Part shown: in pieces, positions 1-11,486 of the stretch
Position numbering within the stretch: position 1 is the stretch's first letter
Layout of the letters: the number at the start of each line of letters is the position of its first letter
From: Plazaster borealis
Taxonomy: Eukaryota > Echinodermata > Asteroidea > Forcipulatida > Labidiasteridae
DNA: 64,000 bases
Assembly: GCA_021014325.1 (NCBI GenBank)
Contig: CM037472.1
Coordinates: 1-64,000 of the forward strand
Reading direction: 5' to 3'
Made by a program: the position numbers and the translations under genes
The notes under the pieces: model-generated
What the model saw: the letters and a program-made list of their open reading frames with translations, nothing else
Database searches by the model: none
What the model was told of the DNA's origin: nothing

Positions 1-260
1 TGCAAAACAATTTATTTACAGGTAAAAAGTTATGTTAAATCTTACAGAATGGTGGATCACACCCCAATCAGCATAATATGTTGTTTATGGCAGTTTTGGT
101 GAGTAAATGTTTTGGGGTAAATTATCTTTAACACCCCCAAAAATGTTGATCTTTCATTCTTCTCTGGTTTTAAAATGTGGTTTGCAATTTTTACAAGCAC
201 TATTTTTCGGAAAAATTTAGTTTTAAGGAAATGATCAGAGTGTTCTGGCATCAAGACTAG

Positions 261-756
261 AGGGTGCACCACACACTAAATAAGCCAGAATTCATGCGCC
301 ATGCAAGCTACTTATCATAATTTGTAAACCCACAACTTATTTTTAATTATAACGTTTTGGGGGTCAGGCAATTAATAGACTGTGTAATTATAACAATCTA
401 CCGAAACCTGAGCGCTCTGTGCTTCAACTTTTGAGGAGATTTGATAAATTTAGGCGTTAAAGTTGGTCCTATTTGGCTTGGGAATTAGAGGAGTGCCTGG
501 ATGAAAACTGGCAGCAAGTTGGTTTGTGAAAAAGCACATTCATTATTTTGGGGGTTGTTTTTTCTTCTGGGGTAATTATCAAAAACTCCAAACGGCTGAC
601 CTGCAAAAAATTGAAAAGAAATCTTAAGTTTAGTTGTCTGGAAATATATCTGATTGGTTTTCAAGAGGCTAAGAGACTTTGAAATATTTATTGAGTATTT
701 TGGAAATAGCATTTAGCGTTGGTTGCTATGTGAGTTTATTTAGTGTGGTGCACCCT
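261..756. repeat. Segment bounded by a 22-bp inverted repeat
   Basis: AGGGTGCACCACACACTAAA at 261 reappears as its complement (TTTAGTGTGGTGCACCCT) at 739-756, with one two-base slip. The layout suits a non-autonomous DNA element of about 495 bp. I see no clear target-site duplication and no coding frame inside. Positions 1-260 hold nothing I recognise. Confidence 0.45.
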
Positions 757-2142
757 GTTTGGGCCCACCGATTTCTTATCTGGCGCCCTCTTGTGTTGAT
801 TATACGCTTCGTTTGCAATCCATGTGATTCACGTTTGTTGACATTTTGTCAATAGTCGACTGGAAGTTGCATCGTTATTGCTTGTTTTTCCTTCTCAAAG
901 CACAATATGTAAGTTTCACATTTTCTGTGTTTTCTTTATATGTCTTATATATTGCTAGCTCAGTGATTGCCTTCCTTGAGTCAGATTTATTATCGAAATT
1001 GGGGTTGTCATGTCGTATGTTTACTTGACCTCACGTACATGCACTTTATCATTGGCATGTACAAACTGTGTACGTATCATCGATCGTAAGTGTTCACGTT
1101 CGTTAGTGTACTCGTAATGACTGGGTTATTGTCATGGAGGAAGAAATTTCTTTCTCAATGGTTATTGTGCACTTCAGAATGGTTCTTGTAAGGATATTCT
1201 AGAGGTCATTATACATTTGCCGTCCATTTTGGATATTGTATTCGCTATTTGCTCCCAGTACAGCAGTAGGCCTGCCTATGTATTCAATTGTAGTTTATTC
1301 TAAACTCCGTATTCTCTGGACTCTGTATTGTTTATTTACAGTTTCACACTGTTTCCATTAAAACGGTTGACTTGAACTTCAATTTCTCTTACGTCTGCCT
1401 TACTTTGGGACCAGTGTTTAACCCGCTGCATAGCTACATTACTTAACGTAGGGGCAGAAGACAGAGAGTACATTACTGACTGGGGTTAAACTTCAAGCCA
1501 CATACTTTACTTAATTGTAAAAAGTGCAAAGCTGTAGTTATTACATTTAGTATTTATTATACTAGACCCAGTAACTGGGGCGATGTACTCCTTTTTCAAA
1601 ATTTTGACATCATCGGTCGTACTAGCGCCCCAGCAAAAACTTGTGTTTTCTCAAAGCAAGACTCAATTTGGCGATCACACTCTCGGCAGTATCCACGGGT
1701 GCCCTGCCTTAAGTTAACCATGATGACCGCGCGGTTGAGGCAGGGCCAGCAGCGTAGGTAGGAATTTTTCGGAGGTTGGGGAGGGCATTGCTTCCAAGTG
1801 GGGGGGGGGGGCCCAGGGAGAATGGGTGTGTCAGTGGTGGGGGTCATGTACTCCTAGCCCTAGAACTATGAGGTTTGATCCGGTATCGTCTCCACGAAAC
1901 TCATAGAGTGACATGTACAAAATCCTATTACAAACTTTTTGCCCTTCACATTTAAATGCACCTGGAGTTCTCTTTTGAAACCGGATCTCGCGAAAATTAG
2001 GCTCTGCGTGTTTTTTTTTCTAACAGTGAGCTCGGCGCGGGTCCAGAAAATCCACTCCTCAAAAAACCCATTAAATCTCACTGTTTTTAAGAATCCTCCC
2101 CTTCCGGTAGCAATATGGCTGCGGCCGTAATTTATAAATGGT
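757..2142. other. No gene recognised
   Basis: AT-rich sequence with no exon I can support. A G-run (about 1801-1812) lies in the middle of a cysteine-containing minus-strand frame that I could not assign. The stretch 776-1580 could be a decayed LTR, but I cannot find its partner. Confidence 0.4.
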
Positions 2143-2370
2143 ATGCTGCGGGCTACGCTGGTAACGATAACCAACAGTTCATGTACAAAGCATCGGTTTA
2201 TGTGGACCATCGTTGCGCGTGCGCGTAGCATGACTTTTTGGTCTCTCCGGCATGCAGGCCGTATACCGGTAATCAATGGTTTGCAGCGCGCAACGCTGGT
2301 CACACTTACCAACAGCTTATGTTTATACACGTGAACCGTTGGTTATCGTTTACCAGCGTAGCGTGCAGCA
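2143..2370. repeat. Imperfect inverted repeat (foldback element)
   Basis: The arm at 2143-2175 (core GGCTACGCTGGTAACGATAA) is matched by the complement of 2338-2370 with a few mismatches. A related, more diverged block lies between them around 2283-2318. This is compatible with a small foldback transposon. There is no open frame of note. Confidence 0.5.
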
Positions 2371-3134
2371 CACTAACTGTTCATTCCGCTGCATTGCATT
2401 GATCAACACGTGGGCGCGCGCGCTTCCGGTGATGATAGCAACAATCGCCACAGCATTTAAGTTAAACAATAATTATTGGCTTTGAATACGACTAAAGTTT
2501 TTTTAACTTTATTGTAAATGAAGGCCTACAAATAGCAGATGTATTTTGTTTTGTAATAATTTGTTTTCATTCTTTTAACGTTCTTTTTGTGTGGGCACTT
2601 TTGCAATTTTTTAATGGGGGGGGCACTGGAAATTTGTGGGGGGCACGTGCCCCCCAGGCCCCTTTTTGATGAAGTCAATAGAGGGCGCAATTTTAAGTGT
2701 CACCTTGTATTATTGTTTCATTGTCAGTGTAAACATTGCCAAGTTTTAAGAAAGGAAAGTCATTAATTTCAGTCATCTAGTCCACTAATACCTGGTCAGC
2801 TCAGCAAAGTGAGTGTTTATTTAGCATTATAGTTCAGTATTGAGTAATTTGGAAGTGCTTTTGATATACAAAAATAAGGTTTTTTGTTGAGTGAAAATTA
2901 CACGTTTTGGCCCAGTTTTATAGCATACAACGTACAGTGTTATTGATGCCATTGATTATGTCAGTAGTTTACAATTATTGGTTTCTTGTATGAAGATACA
3001 CTAGATATTTGCAGTAAATTGATAGGTTCATTAGTTTAGGAGTTGATGCATAATGATCTAGTTTTAGTCAAAATATGTGACCTTGGTTTATGTATTTAAA
3101 TTGCAACTTGTTATTTTCTCTTTATATTTTAGTT
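2371..3134. other. No gene; GGGGGGCAC/GTGCCCCCC palindrome
   Basis: No exon seen. Around 2615-2665 there is a G-rich then C-rich palindrome of the kind found at transposon ends, followed by GAGGGCGCAATTTTAAG. The rest is AT-rich intergenic or intronic DNA. Confidence 0.35.
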
Positions 3135-3185
3135 GAACCACCTAACGGTACGAACCACCTAACGGTACGAACCACCTAACAGTAC
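3135..3185. repeat. 17-bp tandem repeat, 3 copies
   Basis: GAACCACCTAACGGTAC is repeated three times head to tail, the third copy with one substitution. It is followed by degenerate CACCTA-rich sequence to about 3235. Confidence 0.85.
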
Positions 3186-3316
3186 CACCCACCTGCCACC
3201 TACCCTACTCACCTAACCACCTAGACACCTAATCATCTATATTTGAACAACTCAAACACGTTTCACTGTCAATTGCCACCTCTACTTCACTAGTCAACCA
3301 TCAATTAATCAGCTGG

Positions 3317-4395
3317 CAGGGTGCGAAATTAAGAAAATTTGCTGGTTGCCCCAGGGCAACCACAACTGAAAATCAGGTTGCCCGGAAGTAATTTTGGTTG
3401 CCCGAATATAATAATGCTTTGCGCATTGCATGCTCTTTATAGGGTAAAGATTTAAAAATGGCTATCGAAACGGACAACGAAACGGACATCGCCGATCGTG
3501 AGTGGGTCTCATCGCCGTGATTTGAAGTAATTTTTGCTGATTTCGATACGTGTTCTTCATCATCCATTAATCCGGCATCGGTATTGACCCTTATGGGTGT
3601 TTTATCCAACGTAAAACCAAACTTCAGGAGGCTCATTGTGATTGTCACGTCAAACTTTGTCAAGTTTGACACATAAACACGTGAATTAAATAGCAGCGAG
3701 TAATATTCATTGCGCGCGCTCGCAACATGTTCGCTAGCTGTCCCCACGCTCGTTATAATATGTGCAGCATAACGACTGCGGGCACCAGTGAATCATGGAA
3801 AGCGCAATTCATGGAAAGTGCGTGTGCGCGCAGTCTACATCTATTTTGTTACTTGTGAACGTTCTGTTCCAACTATAGAATCGACCTAACTAAAGTTGGG
3901 CCCGGGCCAACTGTGTTTTGGATTGGGCCTGTGCCCAACTATTTATAGTTAGGCCGGTTCTATAGTTGGGATGGAACATGACCACGTTGCGTCGAGTCCG
4001 AGATCCGAATAATACAACGTACGGTACATCGTGCACACATTATCCGCTACCATGCCGCTACACAGTGCCATCGCGCTGTGTGTGTGTGCATCGCGTACGT
4101 GCGCTGTGGGAAGTTCGCGCATGGTTCGCGGTGGACGGCGTGATTTAAAAAAATAAATAATAATTGTTGAACGCTTCCGGTGAAGTACAACATCGTAACT
4201 ATTTTTCATGAAGCTTTATGTGGAAAATTCAAACGATCTTTGGAGCTGGCACAATAATAACCTGGGTAGGCCTAAATTCTTATTTTTTTAAAGGTTGCCC
4301 GACGGGCAACAACGGTTTGATCACGGGTTGCCCGAGTGATTTTTTGGTTGCCCCGGGCAACCGGGCAACCGGGCAACCGTTAATTGCGCACCCTG
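3317..4395. mobile_element. hAT-like non-autonomous transposon with 5-bp target duplication
   Basis: The left end is CAGGGTGCGAAATTAAG and the right end reads, on the other strand, CAGGGTGCGCAATTAAC. Both flanks carry GCTGG (3312-3316 and 4396-4400), a perfect 5-bp target-site duplication. The inside has repeated GGTTGCCCG/CGGGCAACC blocks near both ends, including a short tandem of CCGGGCAA at 4354-4380. No transposase frame is visible. CAGGG termini with 5-bp duplications fit a hAT subgroup; the subgroup name is inference. Confidence 0.7.
3866..3977. repeat. Nested foldback element (112 bp)
   Basis: GTTCCAACTATAGAATCGAC at the left is mirrored by GGTTCTATAGTTGGGATGGAAC at the right, and inner blocks (AAAGTTGGGCCC / GGGCCTGTGCCCAACT) pair as well. 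It can fold into one long hairpin. It sits inside the larger CAGGG element. Confidence 0.7.
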
Positions 4396-4569
4396 GCTGG
4401 ATACAACAATCAGAACTCAATCATCAGTTTTAAAGTTTTTTCGTCACGGTAATTATAGTAATTTTGCCTGCAAATCAAGAACAATAAAAGAAAAGTTTGA
4501 ACACTTATTTTTGGTGTGTCTCATTGCTCAGCCTAACAATTGTTAAATTTAAACAACGACAACCTGTAC

Positions 4570-6410
4570 CATTACAGGCTACTGTTGGCAAGGTTTGCAG
4601 TAACTGTGTTCAATTTGAATATTGTGCAAGTCATTGTTAAAATTTTGTTCCAGTTGACCTTTCTTGTATAGTTGTCGTGAAGCATAGTACAAATGGAATT
4701 GATTGTATCGACAATGTGCCCTTCGTATCTTGTATGCCTTTCCTTTGGCCCTGTCTGAGTAATATTTATGTTTCTTATCCATTTCAGCGAGGGCCTTAGC
4801 AGCTGGGGAGCCAACAGTTACATATTGGACACCCAGCAGATTTACACTTTTTAACTATCGAATTAGCGTGACCGTTATTGACCAAACGCACGGCACTGTG
4901 ATCTCTACAAGGACCATTTCAAGCAAAGGTGAGTGCTCCCTTTGGATTTGTGACCGAAAATGCACGGTTCATGGATTCTGCTTGTTTTTTTCCATGGCTT
5001 CTTTACCAAGTCGTTTGTTCAAAAGTTTGATGACTGTCTCTTCATCATGTTTAGACAATTTAAATTTTTCAAGAGCACTAGCTGGCAGGTATGGAAATTT
5101 GTACTTTGTCTAGCACCACCATGGCAAATTTAAGATGACTTCTTACATGACCCATGGTTTCCCATGTAACATTGAGGAATTGCAATTGCTGCCTTAGCAG
5201 CCATGGCTGTCTTTTGAGACTGATCACAAAGTTTTTTGTTAAGGATTGCACCAGCCTCAGCCTGAGCCCTGAGCCCCGTCATCGGCAAATGTATCTTGTA
5301 ATTTAGCCTTTTCTTTTTTTGTTTTGCCCGGAAAAATATCTGTGCTGAATTTAGCACGACTTATGGCTGCACAAAGAGATCTATTAAGATGAGGGGGGTC
5401 TAGCAAATGTTCAATTTCAATACCTGCCTTGCTTTGCATAAATGTGATAATACCGTGTGCAAGACACCCATCGGCATCAGTAGTAACCCTATTAACCTTA
5501 ATTGGCTCTTGATAGTTCAACAGTTTCTTTGCACATGGCATTCCTCCTTCTCGTGCCTCGCCCATGTTAAAGTTTGCTGGCAGATGGCAGTGCATGTTGC
5601 ATTGTATTGTTTGTGTCCTTTGGAGGTTTCACATCTTTTACATAGTTTGCTTTCATGATTAAACATCATAATGGTTTTTTGGGTAGTTACGTTTTCACAA
5701 ACAACATCTCTCGTTTGTGTCGCTGATACAAAACGTGTCTTTTTTCGACAGTTTCTAAGTGGGTTGTTGTATTGTCGATCTATCTCGATGGGCACCCCAC
5801 TCTCCCGTTCGTGGCCTTGTAACTCATGAACCTCTTTCACAAGCCCTCTTTTGGGCCATGTCCTCTTCATTTTCGGTTGTGATAATAGCTCCCACTTTGT
5901 CCGCAGTTTTCTGCAGGGCGTTTCGTGAGGGAATTAAAGTATCCATTGCTGATAAAAGTCTACTTGCCCCAGCAGCTGCAATTCCAGTACTGTGTAAGCC
6001 AACTTTCAACGCTATGTTTGGGACGGCAGTTCGTTGTCCTCTCCTTGTCCGAGGTATTTCTGTGTACAGTTTTTTCATGTTGGTAACCCACACTTTCGGA
6101 ATGACATCATCTCGGCCACTGCAAGACCTCTACGCTCCTCTGCACCAGCGACGAGTTGGGGACGACCATTGCATTCAGGATTTGCTCGTTGGTGATTTAG
6201 TGCAGCATCCACTCCTAAGTTGACTGCAGAGTTGACTTTAAAAAACCTGTACCCTCCTCCTTCTCCTTCCTGGTGATCATCCTCACTCTTGAGATGGAGT
6301 TTGTTAGGTATTTTCTGACGTGCAACTACACTCCTGGGTTGGATTTTCTCAACGGGTCGTTTCAGCAAATTTGGATCAAGGCACCACAGGTCTGGTGGGT
6401 AACTCTGCAT
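4570..6410 (-). pseudogene. Decayed DDE-type transposase gene
   Basis: Minus-strand coding-like sequence runs through at least four frame changes. In order it reads: a segment with GLAVAEMMSFRKCG (about 6090-6140), NIALKVGLHSTGIAAAGASR (about 5960-6010), a block with DRQYNNPL and KLCKRCETSKG (5517-5790), VTTDADGCLAHGIITFMQ (about 5445-5500), AIPQCYMGNHGSC (about 5140-5190), and a basic C-terminal tail at about 4580-4780. The D-x-RYNNP block, the cysteine pair block and the xGNHxxC block resemble a transposase family common in marine invertebrates that I would place near Kolobok or Mutator-like DDE enzymes; the superfamily is uncertain. Stops at several points make it inactive. It is about 1.8 kb, close to a full-length gene for such enzymes. 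No terminal repeats were identified. Confidence 0.6.
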
Positions 6411-8620
6411 TGGGTTTACCTGATGTAGACATTTGGTGAGTTTCTAACTTGGTGTTCATGTTTCGCTTTCAGCTTTGGTAGAAGACCCAGTGTTTGTGTT
6501 TTTGTTTTTTTCAGCCATCCTTTTTTCTTTTTGTAGATTCCACGTACAAACAGCCCCATATTGAACTGTGAAAGTGAGCAGCTAACAGAACTTTCTCCCA
6601 GGCAGAAGTGTAGCTTTCTGCAAAGCTGACTATAGTAAGTTTTCTTTCTCCCACGCCTCTCCTCCCCAGATGCCAACCCCTTTGTGTTTTTACAAATGTT
6701 CAATAAACTATTCTTTAGCAAGTCAGTGATCATAACTTATCAAAGTTGATAGTGCATGCAGTTTTTAATTAAACATTTTCTTACCGACCCCCCCCCCCCA
6801 ATACAACCCATTCATGCACTCTCTTTGAACACTTAGCTCTCTTTGATCCATAGAAATAGTCCCACAGAACAGACATTAAACTCTGGTCTAACATAAAGGA
6901 GAATTGTTCTAGAATGGTCCCATTTTCCCAGTAATTGGGGGGTGGGGGGTGGGCAACAAAGTAGATTGTTCTTGTGAGGCCATTACAAGGAACTGACATG
7001 TAAATTTGAAACCCTTGTTTGTTTCAACACTTAAATTCTCCACTGACTGAAGATTAAACCATACCTAACCCTGAATTTTTCTAATTGGAATATGAAACAA
7101 TTCTCTTACTTGGTATAAGAATGTTTTGAAGCCCATCTACATGTACAGTAATTCCCTCTTCTTTTGCCCATCCCCCCCCCCTCCTTTGCTATCACCAGGG
7201 ATTCTCACCATGAAAAGGGTAAATTTGAAGAAAATAATTTCAATCATATTGTCAAGGAATTTACAGACAGACCCAAAAATGTGTGGGTAGTTCAACTTGA
7301 AGAAAAATATTACACGAGAGGAAAAAACTTTTATGTTTGTATCATCAGGCATGCTCATTTATTGACTTAGAAGTGTACTCAAAACATCATATGAGTGGTT
7401 TGTTTATTTAAGTCTGCCATTTCTAAACGGATTTTAAAAAAATTACATTTTCCTGAAGAAATATAATACAGAGAATATTCCTAATGTTCTGAATGTGGTC
7501 TCCAGTCAAACTATATTTCTGATTTGTATTCAATGCTTGAAACAAGGCTAAGGATCTCATTGTAATGTGTTAATTGTTGAGACCAATAGACAGTTTACAA
7601 TAATTAACATAGGTATCTATGGTAACTTCAGTCTTGATCAATGTACAATGTGAAAGCTGGTCACATACGACAGGGCACCGTGTACTTTTAGTTCATTATC
7701 ATTATGCACAGAGATAAATTTATTAGCGTGTCAAACCATGTTCACAATACTGATTCCGTGCTTTGTGGTCATACAAACGCCGTATTGATCGTGACAATGC
7801 GCCGTTGAAACTACAACTATTGCTAAAATTGCTGTGGTTAGTTTGACCCATGGGGGGTTAGAGGGCCCATGTTGCGGAACATGCTGGGGTGAATATCAAT
7901 CCAACATATTCAGCTTTGTAGAGAGACTAGGAGACTGGGCAGTGTAACTCAACTAATTTTCACACTCCGGTGCCGTGTTTATAGTCGCTTATTAAATTGA
8001 AATTGGTGAATATTATCCGAGATGTGATTTGGTCATCTCACAGCGGGCATGGAGGTGAATATTAAACAGCAATTTTATTGAAAATGAGACATGGAGAATT
8101 GGTTTAAATCCCTTGCTGACATTACATGACCTCTGATCATGTTGAGCAATTAGTGACATTGTATAATCTGTATTGGACTTAGTGGGTGGGTCATTTGTTT
8201 TGTTTTTGGCTAACAGCCTATGGTCATTTTCACTGCATGAGCCGAAATAGATATTCATCGGTTGTTCCTTCTCGTTCACTTAAAAAAAAAATTTTTAACC
8301 CCAACAACTGACATCTAGCTAGGACAGCCTTCTGACTCTTTGCTGAGAAACCTTCACACACAAATTTAAAAATCACGAAAGCAAAACAGTTTGCCTAAAG
8401 AAGTAAACATGATTTCCAACCAAAATAATGAAAATACACTCTTAGAGTTATGAAACTCATGTCACAGCCTTGGTACACCTTTAAAATATTTCCATAGACT
8501 AGTAGATTTTTCAAGTGGAACTGCCTGTTACAAAAAGAAAATGGCTTTGCCCCCATAAAGATGAAATTCCAAGAAATATCATTTGATATATTGGTTGTGA
8601 TTTATTCCTTACACATCTTT
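6411..8620. other. No gene recognised (2.2 kb)
   Basis: AT-rich sequence with short homopolymer C-tracts at about 6787 and 7170 and a GGGGGGTGGGGGGTGGG stretch at about 6936. Longest open frames are under 112 codons and show no recognisable domain or splice-supported exon. Confidence 0.5.
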
Positions 8621-9009
8621 CAGGGCTCCGAATTTTTTTGGGAAATCTAGAATACCGCAGGGCTTGTAGCTCAGAATTTTTCGCTGGACCAGAATTGTTT
8701 TTTTAAGACCAGAGTCAAAATGGGAAGGGACAGAAAAAGACCAGAATCAAAATGAGTACACAGTTTAACAGATAAATTGTTTTTGATTTTAACAAGCACT
8801 AAGAGAATAATGATCTCATTTGTATTATTGGTAAGTAAACTTTGATACTCAACAGAATTGTAAGACATTTATCAGACTCAATGTCAACATTTTGAACATA
8901 ACCTTTTTTGAAAATAAAGATATAGAGTTGAAAAACAAAAGACTGTCGGACTTGTCTGGTCGTGAGTTTACTGGCCCCGATGCTAAAATCTCTGGGCCTC
9001 GGGCCTTTG
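8621..9009 (-). mobile_element. hAT-like MITE fragment (same family as 47,944-49,270)
   Basis: Read on the minus strand it contains GCATCGGGGCCAGTAAAC and ACAAGTCCGACAGTC, matching GCGTCGGTCCAGTAAAC and ACAAGTCCGGCGGTC in the better-preserved copies near 48 and 48.5 kb. The plus-strand left end CAGGGCTCCGAATTTTTTTG is a degraded terminus; the other terminus is missing. Confidence 0.6.
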
Positions 9010-9449
9010 GTCAAGCCTTTTGCTTAGGTGAAGCCATTCAGTCTTTGGCTAAGACAGCCACTGCCTAGCCATAGCCATACCAAAGCCCCATGCATCGGTA
9101 TGAATTGCCACGTAACCCTGTCAATGTAAAATGTGACAGCTCATCATTTACATAATGTATGGCTGAACTTTGTATAGCGGATTGACCTGTAACTGACGTC
9201 AGTGCCTATGCACCTGTCATACACACATCTTGACTGAGTGGTGGTATGGTAGGAATCTAATGGTTGGTTCATTCATTTGCTCTTCTGGCTGTAATCAGTC
9301 GTCCTGGACCCCCTCTGTTAAGAGACGATTAAAAATAATTCTGATGGATTCTGTGGTAGCATGACATTTAGTTGTTGTTATTGTACAATTACTGAAAACT
9401 TCATAAAACATCTATCATTTAATGTACATGACACATCTCCTAGGATTCA

Positions 9450-9671
9450 ATACAGCTAAGTGTTTCTACAAGACGGCTTTGTTCTATAAACACCATGCTC
9501 CTCAACATCCCTTGTTCTAAACACACTTGGGGAGACCGTTCTTTCTCACATGTTGGACCATCTCTTTGGAATGCTCTTCCACTAAACCTCAGACTAGAAG
9601 ACACTCTCTACAGCTTCAAAACTACCTTAAAATCTCACTTGTTCGGTCTTGGCTTTAAGTACCGTCATTAG
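9450..9671 (+). pseudogene. LINE reverse transcriptase C-terminal fragment
   Basis: From 9498 an open frame of 57 codons ends at TAG 9669-9671. It contains TWGDRSFSHVGPSLWNALP followed by FKTTLKSHLF, the typical C-terminal tail of CR1/Jockey-type LINE polymerases (G-x-x-x-W-N-x-L-P, then a basic F-K-x-x-L-K-x-x-L). Only this tail is present, so it is a 5'-truncated insertion. The source is a different LINE from the one at 14.2-14.8 kb (different tail sequence). Confidence 0.75.
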
Positions 9672-9719
9672 CAGAGTTCCTTTTTTTTTATGTGCCAGGA
9701 ATGTCTTTCTGAAACACAT

Positions 9720-9860
9720 GGTTCACAACAAATGTCTATTATTTCTTATTAATATTATTATTAAAACAAGGAAGGTAGTGGTAGCACTTTCCGACTCCTC
9801 AATTAAATAAAAAACTGCATGAGCTTTCGTAGCAACAACTACTTCATCAGATGCAATGAA
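9720..9860 (-). mobile_element. Penelope-like element 3' end (tentative)
   Basis: On the minus strand the order is CTGATGAAG, a short hairpin, CGAAAGCTCATGC, then TTTTTTATTTAATTGAGGAG. That wording is typical of Penelope-like retroelement ends, which are known to carry hammerhead motifs. No GIY-YIG or polymerase sequence is visible next to it, so the copy is heavily truncated. Confidence 0.45.
9823..9850 (-). ncRNA. Hammerhead ribozyme-like core
   Basis: Minus strand reads CTGATGA, then a stem-loop in which GTAG pairs with CTAC around TTGTTG, then GAAA. This is the conserved CUGAUGA - stem II - GAAA arrangement. I could not convincingly draw stem III or place the cleavage site, so activity is unproven. 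Confidence 0.45.
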
Positions 9861-10297
9861 GGGGACAACCCAAGTACAAGTTATATATACAGGAAAGTTT
9901 TGGGTGAATAAACCTAATAACAAAGGGTGGAGTGGGTGACTATAGAGCATCTTCAAACTTCATGAATAGGAATTGTTTTGGAAATCTGTTTTGTGGTATT
10001 TGGTTGTTGCTCCTGTAGAATTAGTGAGAAATTTATCGAAGGAATTGATTTGGTAGATGCCTTTGATCTTCAAAATTTCAAAAGCTGGACAGACCCTATA
10101 CAAATAGTTTGTAAAATATAACTGTTGTCCATGAAAACTGCTTTGCAATCATTTCTTTATTAATGTTTTTATTGCAATACTTTCTTCTGTGACATTCAAG
10201 CATGTGTTTAGTTTTAAACAAGAATTATTTATGACAGTAATCATGGTAAAAGAGAATACGTAATTGAACAACATTTTTAATTTTTGTTTTTGTTGAG

Positions 10298-10453
10298 GTT
10301 GTTGCAGAGAATGAGCGTGCTGTTATATTCCGTATGGGACGCCTGCTACCTGGTGGTGCTAAGGGGCCTGGCATATTCTTCATCCTTCCTTGTATTGATA
10401 ACTACGTGAAAGTTGACTTGAGAACGATATCATTTGATGTACCACCTCAGGAG
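10298..10453 (+). CDS. Stomatin-like exon: start of SPFH/band-7 domain
   Basis: An exon of 52 codons in phase 0, with acceptor TTTTTGTTGAG before it and donor GTGAGT after it. It encodes VVAENERAVIFRMGRLLPGG, then GAKGPGIFFILPCID and LRTISFDVPPQE. This is the start of the SPFH (band 7) domain of stomatin/MEC-2 proteins, which sit as hairpins in the inner leaflet of membranes, oligomerise and modulate ion channels. The identity to the family is very high. The upstream exon with the cytosolic N-terminus and the membrane hairpin was not found in the window. The next family segment (about 30 residues, ILxKDSVTV...) was not recognisable between this exon and the next. Confidence 0.9.
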
Positions 10454-10658
10454 GTGAGTAGAAATGTTCCACCCCCGACCCCTGACCCATAAATCCCGGA
10501 ATTTTCATATTGGCAGGTAGCCTTTCAAAGCTTCAAGGGAATTGTGTCAAGAGCTGCTCATCACACAAAGATTTGCTTAGCCAATATGGGTTACCAGCCA
10601 AAGTGCCATTGATGTATGCTGTCTGTAACTGGTACCCTGTAAGATTTTTGCCAAGTGA

Positions 10659-10851
10659 ATTAATTTGTCGTTCAACGTCGAAGATGCACAGCGCTCCACA
10701 AGACTCCTTGCTGCTACAACACTACGGAATGTTTTGGGGACAAAACCCTTGGAGATATGCTGATAGACAGAAACATAATCAACAGTCAAATGCAATCTGT
10801 TTTAGACGAGGCTACAGACCCCTGGGGTGTTAAGGTCGAGAGAGTGGAAAT
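10659..10851 (+). CDS. Stomatin-like exon: central SPFH domain, with a one-base frameshift
   Basis: Encodes NVEDAQRSTRLLAATTLRNV, LGTKPL, then after a one-base shift DMLIDRNIINSQMQSVLDEA and TDPWGVKVERVE, ending at donor GTGAGT (10,852). CCCTTGGAGATATG at 10,747 needs one more G (CCC TTG GGA GAT) to stay open, so either a consensus error or a real frameshift is present. The 5' limit is unclear: an in-frame TGA lies at 10,656-10,658 and I see no convincing acceptor. From position 10,763 on, this exon is repeated at 26,306. Confidence 0.8.
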
Positions 10852-10929
10852 GTGAGTCCAGATGTATTAGTGTCTGATTCCAGAGAACAAATTGCTAAAT
10901 AAGTTTATTTATCAATCAGTTTCCCTTGT

Positions 10930-11140
10930 GGTTTATTACTTGATATTTGAAATAAGAAGTTGCATCCCCTTAAGGTGATCCCTCTGCTGCCGCTTCCCAG
11001 GTTGTATCGTAAACTTGGGTGTGATCCCTGGCTACCCTCGAACAAATATATCGACAAACAGGTTAATCCAGAGTTCATTTGTTCAAGTCCCACTCAGGTA
11101 AATTTGTCATTGTTCAACCCCAAATTAAATTTATTTATTA
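10930..11140 (+). mobile_element. SINE-like element with deleted tRNA section
   Basis: TTGATATTTGAAATAAGAAG, GTTGCATCCCC, CCCAGGTTGTATCGTAAAC and TTCAAGTCCCACTCAGG occur in the order seen in the copies at 58,985-59,215 and, reversed, at 50,041-50,285. The A-box part of the tRNA-like section is deleted here. It lies in a stomatin intron. Its second copy is at 26,470-26,680. Confidence 0.65.
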
Positions 11141-11486
11141 AATACAAATTACCAGTCATAGACAACACACATTACATGGTAATTTGGACTAACTTAGACA
11201 CTTTTGCATGGAGTAATTTTGCTTGGATTTCCTGTGAAATTGGTCCAAGACAAACAAAGAAGTATGACGTCAGTTGTTGCCTATATTTATTTTCATGTCT
11301 AACTTCACAACCTGTGCAATCCTCAGAAATTATCCCATCATGAACACATGCTAACCGAGAAATTTGAAGGGCCTTTACCACTCCCCCCCCTCGTCTTTCC
11401 AAGACAGACCATTTTTCTACCTTCCAGTCTCCACCCAAAGGCAATAAAAGATAAGTGGTGTTTGAAGCATTGCATGGTATGGAAAA

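Noticed and set aside
1596..1847. Cysteine-bearing minus frame (LRCWPCLNRA...GYCRECDRQ)
   Set aside because: Looks a little like a zinc finger but has no splice sites, crosses a G-run and matches nothing I know.
10510..10833. 107-codon plus frame overlapping the stomatin exon
   Set aside because: Out of frame with the conserved protein; a shadow.
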